A stretch of 64,000 bases of DNA from Sheuella amnicola (GTDB lineage Bacteria > Pseudomonadota > Gammaproteobacteria > Burkholderiales > Burkholderiaceae_B). Location: NCBI RefSeq assembly GCF_010499255.1, contig NZ_JAAGRN010000003.1:248001-312000 (forward strand), given 5' to 3'. The translations under genes were made by a program, and so were the position numbers. Under the pieces are notes generated by a model that was not told where the DNA came from, searched no databases, and worked only from the letters and a program-made list of their open reading frames with translations. Below are positions 56,345-64,000 of the stretch, one piece after another (the stretch's first letter is position 1; every line of letters begins with the position of its first letter).

Positions 56345-57613
56345 TTACTGAAATGCGAGAGAAAATCCGGGTATGTAAGTAACAAGCATCAGCACAATCA
56401 TCATCATGGCCACAAAAGGCCAGATATGCTTGGATACATCACTGAGCTTGAGGCCGCTGATCGCCATTCCGACAAACAGACAATATCCGATCGGAGGAGC
56501 CGCCATACCGATCGACACGTTAGTGACAATGATCGTTCCGAAATGAATTGGATCGATCGAAAAGCTGTTGGCAATCGCAATCAGCAACGGCCCGAGCACA
56601 ACCATGATCGCAATTTCATCCATCACTGCGGCAAGCAGGAAAAAGGCGATGTTCAAGATAAACAGCATGACCCATTTTTCATGAATATTCGCAGTCAGCC
56701 AGGCGGCAAGCTTGGGAGACAACTGCTCTTGCGCCACCAAAACACCGAAGCCAGTTGAAAAAATAATGATCGCCATGACGATTGCGGTGATTTTGGTCGA
56801 GTTCCAGACGAGCGCGGGAAGCTCCTTCCATTTCAAGCGCTTTTCGATGAATGCTCCTACCAGGATCGAGTATACGCAGCTAACCACTGCCGCCTCCGTT
56901 GGCGTGAACACTCCACCGTAAATCCCGCCCAGTACGATAACGGGAGCAAGTAAAGCCCAAATTCCATCACGCAGCGCATCCTTGATCTCTTTAAGCGAGG
57001 CGCGTTTTTGAGTCGGTATGTTTTTAGCCTTGGCATGCCACCAACAGATCACGGAAAAGCTCACTGCCATGATTAAGCCCGGGATGATGCCTGCGCTAAA
57101 CAACCGGGCAATCGACTGCTCGGCAATCACTCCCCAGATCACAAATGCGATCGAAGGAGGAATCAAAGGGGCGAGCACGCCAGCACTAACAGACAAGGCG
57201 GTCGCAAATCCTTTGCTGTAGCCACGTGCAGCCATGGCCGGAATCATGATCGCGCCGATCGCGGCAGTCGTTGCGGGCGCAGATCCTGAAATAGCCGAAA
57301 AGACCGTCGCAGCCACAACAGTCACATGCCCCAGGCCACCGGTCAAATGACGCACAAAAACATCGGCAACCTTGATGAGTCGTTGCGAAAGACCCCCAGC
57401 CGACATCAACTCGCCGGCAAGCATGAAAAAGGGAATCGCCAACAAGGAAAACGATTGCGTGCCAGCAACAACCGTTTGCGACAACAAAAGAAAATCAATA
57501 TCCGCAAACCAGAGGGACAGGGCAACCACAATACCGATCGCAAAGGCGAACGGCACCCCAATCAGCATGAGAAAGCCAAAACCGGCGGATAACAAGCAAG
57601 CTGTGCTACTCAT
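56345..57613 (-). CDS. TRAP transporter large permease (DctM), second set
   Basis: 422 aa, 11-12 helices. SFSLLAIPFFMLAGELMSAG, FVRHLTGGLGHVTVVAATVF and SAISGSAPATTAAIGAIMIP match DctM; PPSIAFVIWGVIAEQS and VGMAAPPIGYCLFVGMA mark the second half. Convergent with queE, 25 bp apart. Overlaps the DctQ gene by 8 bp. Confidence 0.94.
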   Translation of the reverse strand: MSSTACLLSAGFGFLMLIGVPFAFAIGIVVALSLWFADIDFLLLSQTVVAGTQSFSLLAIPFFMLAGELMSAGGLSQRLIKVADVFVRHLTGGLGHVTVVAATVFSAISGSAPATTAAIGAIMIPAMAARGYSKGFATALSVSAGVLAPLIPPSIAFVIWGVIAEQSIARLFSAGIIPGLIMAVSFSVICWWHAKAKNIPTQKRASLKEIKDALRDGIWALLAPVIVLGGIYGGVFTPTEAAVVSCVYSILVGAFIEKRLKWKELPALVWNSTKITAIVMAIIIFSTGFGVLVAQEQLSPKLAAWLTANIHEKWVMLFILNIAFFLLAAVMDEIAIMVVLGPLLIAIANSFSIDPIHFGTIIVTNVSIGMAAPPIGYCLFVGMAISGLKLSDVSKHIWPFVAMMMIVLMLVTYIPGFSLAFQ

Positions 57614-58076
57614 CGAGAGACTCCGCCCACGGCATCAAACGTTCAAAAGAAAAGATTGCGATCAACACTCCAAAAAATGGTGCACATGCGTAAAGAAATT
57701 CGATCGGAAAGCCAATCGCGGCCGATGTCGAGCCCTTGGTTTGCTCGACATAATCCCAGCCCGCGAAAGTCATGAAGATTCCCAATCCCAACATCATCAG
57801 GGCGATAAGGCGATCAACCAGATAATGAACCGATCGGGGCAATATCGCCACGATAAGATCCATCCTCGCATGCGTCATGCGACGAATCCCGATCGCGGAA
57901 GAAATCACCACGACCCATGCAAAGCCAAGAAGCGCGACCTCTTCACTCCAGGAAAGCGACTTGCCGAAGACATAACGCAAGAACACTTGCGCAACCAATG
58001 AGAACAGCATGACGATCACTATCGTGACCGCCACCACTTTCAGCACGCGCTCTATCCAGTCAAAAACTTGACGCAT
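57606..58076 (-). CDS. TRAP transporter small permease (DctQ), second set
   Basis: 156 aa, four helices, with FLRYVFGKSLSWSEEVALLG and RRMTHARMDLIVAILPRSVH, the DctQ hallmark. Lies between dctP and dctM on the minus strand. Confidence 0.93.
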   Translation of the reverse strand: MRQVFDWIERVLKVVAVTIVIVMLFSLVAQVFLRYVFGKSLSWSEEVALLGFAWVVVISSAIGIRRMTHARMDLIVAILPRSVHYLVDRLIALMMLGLGIFMTFAGWDYVEQTKGSTSAAIGFPIEFLYACAPFFGVLIAIFSFERLMPWAESLDE

Positions 58077-58116
58077 GATGCAAATACCTTAGTCCAAGGA
58101 TGTGAGAACGGCGACT

Positions 58117-59115
58117 TTATTTAACTGCATCAAGCGCTTGATTCACCAGAGGGTCGCCAACCGTTTTCTTGGCTTTGTCATAGATGGGTTGGACTGCTTT
58201 GCGGAAAGCGGCCACATCGTTGACCTGATTGATCTTCATGCCCTTTTGTTCAAGTCCCGCCAACAATGCTTTTTCGTTTTTCGCCGATTCAGCTCGCTGC
58301 TCAACCGTGGCGGTTTTACCCGCTGCAATCACGGCGGCACGTTGTTCCGGCGTGAGCTTATCCAGGGTTCTCTTGGATATCAACAACTCGATTACGGAAT
58401 ACGTGTGATTTGTCATCGACAAAAACTTGGTGACCTCGTACATCTTGCTGCCATCAATCACTGCAACCGGAATTTCAAGCCCATCGATCGTGCCTTGCTG
58501 CACAGCTGTAAAAGTTTCGCCCCATGCCATCGGTACGGCCGCACCACCCAGAGAGTTGAACATGTCGATAAACAGGGGGTTTTGCATCACCCGATACTTC
58601 ACGCCAGTGACATCGGATGGCGCACTGACCGGCTTCTTGTTGTTGATCATCTGGCGAAATCCGCCTTCCATGTATCCAAGCACAATCATGTTTTTCTTGG
58701 CCAACATCGCGGCCAGATCTGCGCCTAGCTTTCCATCAAGCACCTTTTGCGCCTGTGCCTCGTTGGTATAAAGGAAAGGCAAATCATTGATCTGAAAAGC
58801 GGGTTCGATCTGGGCAACTACAGCGTTAGTGATGATGCCGGCATCAACCGTTCCGAAACGCACACCTTCCATGACTTGTTTTTCATCACCGAGTTGCCGA
58901 TTTGGAAACAATTGCACCTGTACCGAACCGTTGGTGTTTTTCTCGACAGCAGCCTTGAATGCACGCGCCCCGACAGCATAAGGGTCAGTCGGACCATCGG
59001 TCGTGGTCCATCCAAGCTTGATGACCGTCTGAGCGGATGCAGTTGTAGGCACCGAAAAGCCAAAAGCGGCAGCGACAAGGGCGGAAACAGCCAATAATTT
59101 ACGACGATTGATCAT
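58117..59115 (-). CDS. TRAP transporter solute-binding protein (DctP), second set
   Basis: 332 aa with signal MINRRKLLAVSALVAAAFGF and cleavage near ASAQ. KLGWTTTDGPTDPYAVGARA opens the mature part; the carboxylate-binding Arg is in VTGVKYRVMQNPLFID and MAWGETFTAVQQGTIDGLE is the family signature. The ligand is an organic acid, possibly an aromatic or cyclic acid given the lactonase-like amidohydrolase next door (inference). Confidence 0.93.
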   Translation of the reverse strand: MINRRKLLAVSALVAAAFGFSVPTTASAQTVIKLGWTTTDGPTDPYAVGARAFKAAVEKNTNGSVQVQLFPNRQLGDEKQVMEGVRFGTVDAGIITNAVVAQIEPAFQINDLPFLYTNEAQAQKVLDGKLGADLAAMLAKKNMIVLGYMEGGFRQMINNKKPVSAPSDVTGVKYRVMQNPLFIDMFNSLGGAAVPMAWGETFTAVQQGTIDGLEIPVAVIDGSKMYEVTKFLSMTNHTYSVIELLISKRTLDKLTPEQRAAVIAAGKTATVEQRAESAKNEKALLAGLEQKGMKINQVNDVAAFRKAVQPIYDKAKKTVGDPLVNQALDAVK

Positions 59116-59173
59116 GATGTAGTCTCCTCGATACTGGACTTAAAGATGTTTTTTGTCTATGAAATAAAATGGG

Positions 59174-60049
59174 CTAGCGTTTAACAAACGCCGGAAAGTC
59201 ATACAACACTTCAGGGTTACGAACTAGGATTTGCTGTCTTAATGCCTCGGTAGGCAGCCAATCGAAAACCGCATCTGCAATATCTCCATCATTAGGCATG
59301 GGAGCAGGAATATTCGGATGGGGCCAATCGGTGCCCCAAACCAGACGATCGGTTCGCGTATTCAATAATGCATCTACAAAGGGCTTGATCGCCGACCATT
59401 TATTAATCGGATCAACGACTCGATACGCACCCGATAACTTGACCCAGGCACCGCCTTCTTTAACTAGCGCGCACATATTGCGAAATCCGGCATCTTGTAT
59501 GTCAGGCTTGGAAGGATGACCGAAGTGATCGAACACGACTGGCACACCGAGCTTGGATGACCAGGCAGGAATCTCGGGTTGAGTGGACACGTCAACAAGA
59601 AACTGTATATGCCAGCCGAAAGGTTTGATTTTTTTTGCCAAGGCCTCAGCATCGGCTAATTGATTGCCACCTGCGAAAAGAATATTGACTCGCGCACCAC
59701 GCGTACCGGCCCGATGCAGCCTTTCGATTTCAGCTTCGGTTGTGTCGGTCGAAAGCACCCCCACCGCACGCAAACGATCCGGATGCGCGGCAAGCGTGTC
59801 ATAAAGCGTACTGTGGTCGTAACCATATACGGAGGGATGAACGAGCACGGCACGATCGGCGCCGATAACATCATTCATCCTCTGAAACGCTTCCCAAGGA
59901 GCAAGCGTGGGCGTGTAGGATCGATTCGCGGTGTAGGGGTAGATTGCCGGATCTTCAAATACATGAAAATGACAATCCACAGTCCCCGCAGGTAAACGGT
60001 TCTTCGGTTCGACACGCGGATCGAATGGTAAATATTCAGCACTGCTCAT
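59174..60049 (-). CDS. Amidohydrolase, 2-pyrone-4,6-dicarboxylate-lactonase-like
   Basis: 291 aa from the ATG at 60049 (MSSAEYLPFDPRVEP), preceded by a G-rich ribosome site; a GTG 54 nt upstream also keeps the frame. TIM-barrel metal hydrolase: VDCHFHVFEDPAIYPYTANR (HxH), VDVSTQPEIPAW, VVFDHFGHPSKPD and WGTDWPHPNIPAPMP with the catalytic Asp. This is the LigI/PDC hydrolase group that opens lactones in aromatic-ring breakdown. It sits between dctP and a CaiB-type gene on one strand. Confidence 0.87.
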   Translation of the reverse strand: MSSAEYLPFDPRVEPKNRLPAGTVDCHFHVFEDPAIYPYTANRSYTPTLAPWEAFQRMNDVIGADRAVLVHPSVYGYDHSTLYDTLAAHPDRLRAVGVLSTDTTEAEIERLHRAGTRGARVNILFAGGNQLADAEALAKKIKPFGWHIQFLVDVSTQPEIPAWSSKLGVPVVFDHFGHPSKPDIQDAGFRNMCALVKEGGAWVKLSGAYRVVDPINKWSAIKPFVDALLNTRTDRLVWGTDWPHPNIPAPMPNDGDIADAVFDWLPTEALRQQILVRNPEVLYDFPAFVKR

Positions 60050-60156
60050 ATTTTGCCCCCTGGCTTCTTTTAGTATTTGTGAAACTCGAGCCAAATATGA
60101 CACTAGCCGAAAAACAACTCCTTCGATAGTGTTTTTTTTACTTATTTACCCTGATT

Positions 60157-61326
60157 TCAAGACCCCAGAGTCTTGAGTTCATCCAGAATCGCCTGAGTGT
60201 GCTCGCCTAGTTTAGGGGCTGGACGCCTGAAACCACCCGGAGTTTGCGAGAGCCTTGGCACTATATTGTGCATCGGCAAACTGCCCAGATCCCGATCCTC
60301 CAGCTCCACAATCGCCTCTCTTCCAGTCACGAATGGATGACCCATCAAGTCCGCCACCGAACACACCGGTCCGACAGTTACACCCGCCGCCTCGAAAATA
60401 TCAAGATTTTCTTGCTGCGTACGCGCACCGATGTAAGCTCCGATCAGTTGATCGAGTTCATCACGATTGATAACGCGCGCATCATTGGTGGCAAACTTAG
60501 GATCCGACTTTAATTCTGGCCGACCTATCGTATCGAAGATCTTCATGGCCATGGATTGCATTGATCCGGACATTGCGACAAACTTCGAATCCGAACAAGC
60601 GTAAATATTTCTAGGCGCAGTATGCGTGGATTGATTTCCAGCCCGCATGGTTGCCTCGCCCGTGACTTTATATTTGGCAGCCTCGGAAGAAATGACCGAA
60701 AATATGGGTTCAAACAAGGACAGATCAATCACCTGACCACGCCCCTCTTTTTCAGCGACTCTTAGTGCGGTTAAAACACCAGCCGCACCATATACCCCTG
60801 CGATCATGTCAGCCAAGGCTAGTGGCGGCAGCACCGGCGGGCGATCTGGGTAACCATTCAGGTGAGCAAATCCGGACATCGCTTCAACTAGGGTGCCGAA
60901 ACCCGGCTTATGGCTATAAGGTCCGGTTTGTCCCCAACCCGAAACGCGCACAATGACCAAAGCAGGATTGAGTTCCAGCAAAAGGTCGGGCGACAGGCCG
61001 ATTTTTTCGAGACCACCTGGAACAAAGTTTTCGATCAAGACATGCGAATGGCGAACAAGCTTTTTAAACGCATCCATGCCATCCCCGGACTTAAGATCCA
61101 GGACTAAAGAACGTTTATTGCGACCATAAACTTTCCAGTAAATATCCCAGCCTGCTTCACGCCAGTTGCGTAGATCGTCCCCCCTCCCCTCACGCTCAAT
61201 CTTAATGACATCCGCCCCGAAATCGGCCAGATAGGCCGACAACATATTGCCGGCCACCAGTCTGGACATATCAAGCACGCGCACATCGGATAAAGGACCT
61301 GTCTGGGAGGGGTCGAACTTTTTCAC
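60157..61326 (-). CDS. CaiB/BaiF-family CoA-transferase
   Basis: 389 aa class III CoA-transferase. Blocks: RVLDMSRLVAGNMLSAYLAD, FGADVIKIEREGRGDDLRNW, RNKRSLVLDLKSGDGMDAFK, LIENFVPGGLEKIGLS and LPPLALADMIAGVYGAAGVL, where the Asp of LADMIAG is the probable catalytic residue. It would activate a carboxylate as its CoA thioester. Context with a TRAP importer and a lactonase-like hydrolase suggests catabolism of an imported acid. Confidence 0.93.
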   Translation of the reverse strand: MKKFDPSQTGPLSDVRVLDMSRLVAGNMLSAYLADFGADVIKIEREGRGDDLRNWREAGWDIYWKVYGRNKRSLVLDLKSGDGMDAFKKLVRHSHVLIENFVPGGLEKIGLSPDLLLELNPALVIVRVSGWGQTGPYSHKPGFGTLVEAMSGFAHLNGYPDRPPVLPPLALADMIAGVYGAAGVLTALRVAEKEGRGQVIDLSLFEPIFSVISSEAAKYKVTGEATMRAGNQSTHTAPRNIYACSDSKFVAMSGSMQSMAMKIFDTIGRPELKSDPKFATNDARVINRDELDQLIGAYIGARTQQENLDIFEAAGVTVGPVCSVADLMGHPFVTGREAIVELEDRDLGSLPMHNIVPRLSQTPGGFRRPAPKLGEHTQAILDELKTLGS

Positions 61327-61350
61327 TTCAAACTCCGGGATTAAAGTAGG

Positions 61351-62361
61351 CTACAAGATCTTGCGCAGACCTGTTGCCGCATCGAAATAATGTACCTTAT
61401 CGGAACGCGGCGCCGCCAAAATCGATGAGCCGATCGCAGGGACCGGTTCATCCTCCTGGATTCTGACGATCAGTGAATCCAGACCCATTTTGCAGTACAA
61501 AAGCCTTTCCGCACCTAGCAGCTCGACCGCCTCAACCTCAAGCCGCCAATCACCCCGCCCCACATCGATATGCTCGGGCCGCACTCCAAATATCGTTCCT
61601 TCGGTCAATCCCGATACATGCTTGAGCAGATTCATTGGAGGCGAGCCGATGAAACTTGCGACAAAGGTCGTTGCAGGCTTGTTATACACCTCTTCTGGCG
61701 TGCCGAATTGTTCCATCACCCCGCCATGCATCACCATCATGCGTTGGGCAAGCGTCATCGCTTCAACCTGATCGTGGGTCACAAACAAAGAAGTGATGCC
61801 AAGCTCGCGATGAAGCTTCTGAATTTCAAGCCGTGTTTGTGCACGCAGTTTTGCATCCAAGTTTGATAGCGGCTCATCGAATAAAAAAACCTGTGGCTGC
61901 CTCACAATGGCACGCCCCATTGCAACGCGCTGCCGCTGTCCGCCGGACAGAGCTCGTGGCTTGCGATCCAAAAACGGCATCAACTCTAGAATACCTGCTG
62001 CTTTTTCAACACGTGCGCGAATTTCGTCTTTCGGTATCTTGGCAATTTTCAAGCCATACGCCATATTTTCAAAGACCGACATATGGGGATACAGCGCGTA
62101 ATTCTGAAACACCATCGCAATGTCGCGTTCGGCGGGCTCAAGGTCGTTGACAATGCGATCGCCGATGGAAATCGTTCCCTCGGACACTTCTTCAAGTCCC
62201 GCCACCATGCGCAATAACGTGGATTTGCCGCAGCCTGAAGGCCCCACAATGACGACAAATTCGCCATCGCGTATTTCGGCCGAGACATTGTGAATGACCT
62301 GATTCGTGTGCTTGCCCGAAGCATAGCGTTTGATAATGTTTTTTAGCGAGATGGCTGCCAT
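61351..62361 (-). CDS. ugpC: ABC importer ATPase, UgpC/MalK type
   Basis: 336 aa. Walker [22 protein letters not shown]-loop [20 protein letters not shown], signature [20 protein letters not shown], Walker [21 protein letters not shown], then a C-terminal TOBE regulatory part ([13 protein letters not shown]). Starts 1 nt after the ugpE stop. Substrate is assigned only by similarity of the permeases to glycerol-3-phosphate importers. Confidence 0.88.
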   Translation of the reverse strand: MAAISLKNIIKRYASGKHTNQVIHNVSAEIRDGEFVVIVGPSGCGKSTLLRMVAGLEEVSEGTISIGDRIVNDLEPAERDIAMVFQNYALYPHMSVFENMAYGLKIAKIPKDEIRARVEKAAGILELMPFLDRKPRALSGGQRQRVAMGRAIVRQPQVFLFDEPLSNLDAKLRAQTRLEIQKLHRELGITSLFVTHDQVEAMTLAQRMMVMHGGVMEQFGTPEEVYNKPATTFVASFIGSPPMNLLKHVSGLTEGTIFGVRPEHIDVGRGDWRLEVEAVELLGAERLLYCKMGLDSLIVRIQEDEPVPAIGSSILAAPRSDKVHYFDAATGLRKIL

Positions 62362-62362
62362 A

Positions 62363-63217
62363 TTATTTCTCGGTCTCTACAAGGCCCTTGACGAACCATT
62401 TCTGCATCAGAATCACAACGATTGCCGGCGGCAACATCGCCAGCATGGCTGTGGCCATCACGACGTTCCATTCAGTATAGACATCCCCGGAAATCAAACG
62501 CTTTATACCCATCACCACCGGATACATATCTTCATTAGTTGTCACCAACAATGGCCACAGATACTGATTCCAACCATAAATAAACTGAATCACGAATAAT
62601 GCAGCGATACTGGTTCGCGAAAGCGGAAATAAAACATCCTTGAAAAACCGCATCGGACCGGCGCCATCCATACGTGCAGCTTCGACAAGCTCGTCAGGCA
62701 CCGTGAGGAAAAACTGGCGAAACAAAAAAGTCGCCGTGGCCGAAGCGATCAGCGGCACAGTCAAGCCTGCATAGGTATTGAGCATGCCAAGACTGGCGAT
62801 CACCTCATAGGTCGGCCCGATCCGCACTTCAACTGGCAGCATCAGCGTGATGAAAATCATCCAGAACACTAGTCCCCTGAACGGAAACCGGAAATACACG
62901 ATCGCAAACGCCGAGAGCATCGAAATAGTGATCTTCCCAACCGTGATGACAAGAGCGCTGATCAGACTTACCCACATCATGGGCCATGCCGGTGCGATCT
63001 TACTGCCGGCCGCGGTCTCTCCGCCAAATAGCGCAACCCGATAAGTGTCAATCATATGAGTACCGGGCAATAAAGACATGGGTACGGTCTGGGCGATTTC
63101 GACCGAGCTTTGCGTGGATGCGATCAATGTGATGTAAACAGGAAACGCGATGATCAATACACCAAGCAATAGCACCAGATGGGATAAGACAGTCAGGCCG
63201 GGACGACGCTCGATCAT
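62363..63217 (-). CDS. ugpE: ABC importer permease, UgpE type
   Basis: 284 aa with six helices; the EAA loop is [20 protein letters not shown]. The N-terminus [20 protein letters not shown] and [20 protein letters not shown] followed by [15 protein letters not shown] are close to UgpE. One base separates its stop from ugpC. Confidence 0.88.
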   Translation of the reverse strand: MIERRPGLTVLSHLVLLLGVLIIAFPVYITLIASTQSSVEIAQTVPMSLLPGTHMIDTYRVALFGGETAAGSKIAPAWPMMWVSLISALVITVGKITISMLSAFAIVYFRFPFRGLVFWMIFITLMLPVEVRIGPTYEVIASLGMLNTYAGLTVPLIASATATFLFRQFFLTVPDELVEAARMDGAGPMRFFKDVLFPLSRTSIAALFVIQFIYGWNQYLWPLLVTTNEDMYPVVMGIKRLISGDVYTEWNVVMATAMLAMLPPAIVVILMQKWFVKGLVETEK

Positions 63218-63218
63218 G

Positions 63219-64000
63219 TCAGTATTGCACCTTGCGTTCGACGAATTTGAATTGAACTACAGTAAGTGCGATGACGATCATCATCAGGATGACGGACTGA
63301 GCCGCAGAGCCGCCAAGATCCATTGCCTTAAAGCCATCGTAGTAAACTTTATAAACGAGGATGGATGTTGCCTTACCCGGACCACCATGCGTGGCGGCAT
63401 CAACGATTGCGAAGGTATCGAAAAACGCATACACCACGTTGATTACAAGCAAAAAGAATGTTGTCGGCGACAAAAGCGGCAATACGATTGTCCTGAAGCG
63501 ATACCAGGGAGAAGCGCCATCGATTGCCGCGGCCTCGATCAACGAACGGGGAATGGACTGCAATCCGGCCAGAAAAAATAGGAAGTTATAGGAAAGCTGT
63601 TTCCATACAGCGGCCATCACGATCAAAGCCATCGCATCGGCAGGGTCAAGCAAATGATTCCAATCCATGCCCATCATGCGCAACAGATACGCAACGACTC
63701 CCATGGGAGAAGCGAACATGAACAGCCAGACAACCCCCGCCACGGCGGACGCCACTGCATAGGGCCAGATCAGCAAGGTTTTATAAATACCCGCACCACG
63801 CACCACTCGATCCGCCATCACGGCCAATAAAAGTGCAATGGACAAACCACATACTGCAACCAGAACGGAAAAAATCGCAGTGGTCTGAAAGGACTGCAAG
63901 TAAGTGGCATCCGCAAATAATCGCGTAAAGTTTTCAAGACCGACGAACTCGGTCGATGTACCGAATGCATCCTGGCTCAACACGCTTTGATAAAGCGCGC
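63219..64000 (-). CDS. ugpA: ABC importer permease, UgpA type, 5' end outside window
   Basis: The frame is open to the right edge, where it reads [24 protein letters not shown]; this matches the interior of UgpA (about 293 aa), so roughly 35 N-terminal residues are beyond the window and the ATG-like Leu at 63983 is not the start. The EAA loop is [20 protein letters not shown]. ugpB, the binding protein, is presumably further right. Confidence 0.88.
   Translation of the reverse strand, partial: ALYQSVLSQDAFGTSTEFVGLENFTRLFADATYLQSFQTTAIFSVLVAVCGLSIALLLAVMADRVVRGAGIYKTLLIWPYAVASAVAGVVWLFMFASPMGVVAYLLRMMGMDWNHLLDPADAMALIVMAAVWKQLSYNFLFFLAGLQSIPRSLIEAAAIDGASPWYRFRTIVLPLLSPTTFFLLVINVVYAFFDTFAIVDAATHGGPGKATSILVYKVYYDGFKAMDLGGSAAQSVILMMIVIALTVVQFKFVERKVQY

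Noticed and set aside
57326-58001. Plus-strand ORFs of 88 and 209 aa over the second TRAP permease genes
   Set aside because: They are antisense to well conserved dctM/dctQ and rich in charged residues typical of reversed membrane-protein genes.

Overview
The window looks like a chromosomal segment of a betaproteobacterium of the order Burkholderiales, probably near Alcaligenaceae. The grounds are the block ilvI-ilvH-ilvC-psd-pssA followed by rpsO-pnp, two TRAP-transporter clusters with amidase/CoA-transferase type enzymes, a DUF6726-like mini-lipoprotein and a HiPIP. The family assignments come from reading the protein sequences; no search was run.

Layout. 0-8.5 kb (minus strand): housekeeping, with pnp (cut by the window edge), rpsO, two phospholipid genes (pssA, psd) and the branched-chain amino acid genes ilvC, ilvH, ilvI; a plus-strand pair of paralogous lipoproteins sits between rpsO and pssA. 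8.5-13.6 kb: FUSC exporter, 3-hydroxybutyrate dehydrogenase, patatin phospholipase and YaaA. 13.7-21 kb: an AT-richer accessory segment that begins at a tRNA-Ser(CGA) with a decayed tyrosine integrase behind it, then a frameshifted signal-peptide remnant, a 1019-residue autotransporter, and a minus-strand cluster (small ORF, ADP-ribosyltransferase-like protein, membrane-anchored HIT protein, HAD hydrolase). 20.9-23.9 kb: a copper-type operon, DUF2946 - PCuAC-like - MbnP - MbnH. 24-31.6 kb: TPR-methyltransferase fusion, Lrp-type regulator, PxpA, a symporter fused to a periplasmic binding domain, small lipoproteins, a 2OG-Fe(II) dioxygenase and a nitrobindin-like barrel. 31.7-38.2 kb: four-gene efflux operon of the YhiI-RbbA-YhhJ type with its own outer-membrane channel. 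38.2-41.1 kb: sulfide/persulfide module with two YeeE/YedE half-transporters, a BigR-like repressor, persulfide dioxygenase and an intergenic perfect palindrome. 41.1-42.7 kb: ilvE and a His-rich lipoprotein. 42.8-49.5 kb (minus): catabolic operon with TRIC channel, D-glutamate-cyclase-like protein, TRAP DctPQM, DUF2848 and amidase. 49.6-53.9 kb: isocitrate-lyase-like enzyme, HiPIP, three small envelope proteins and mmsA. 53.9-56.3 kb: queC-queD-queE for 7-deazaguanine, with QueD tripled. 56.3-64 kb (minus): second TRAP set, amidohydrolase, CaiB-type CoA transferase and a Ugp-like ABC importer that runs off the right edge.

The most unusual items are the ART-like/HIT/HAD cluster at the end of the tRNA-linked accessory segment; the MbnP/MbnH pair travelling with a PCuAC-like protein that has lost most copper ligands; the three-domain QueD in which only the middle domain keeps the catalytic set; and the symporter-binding protein fusion. 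No CRISPR array, complete insertion sequence or rRNA was seen.
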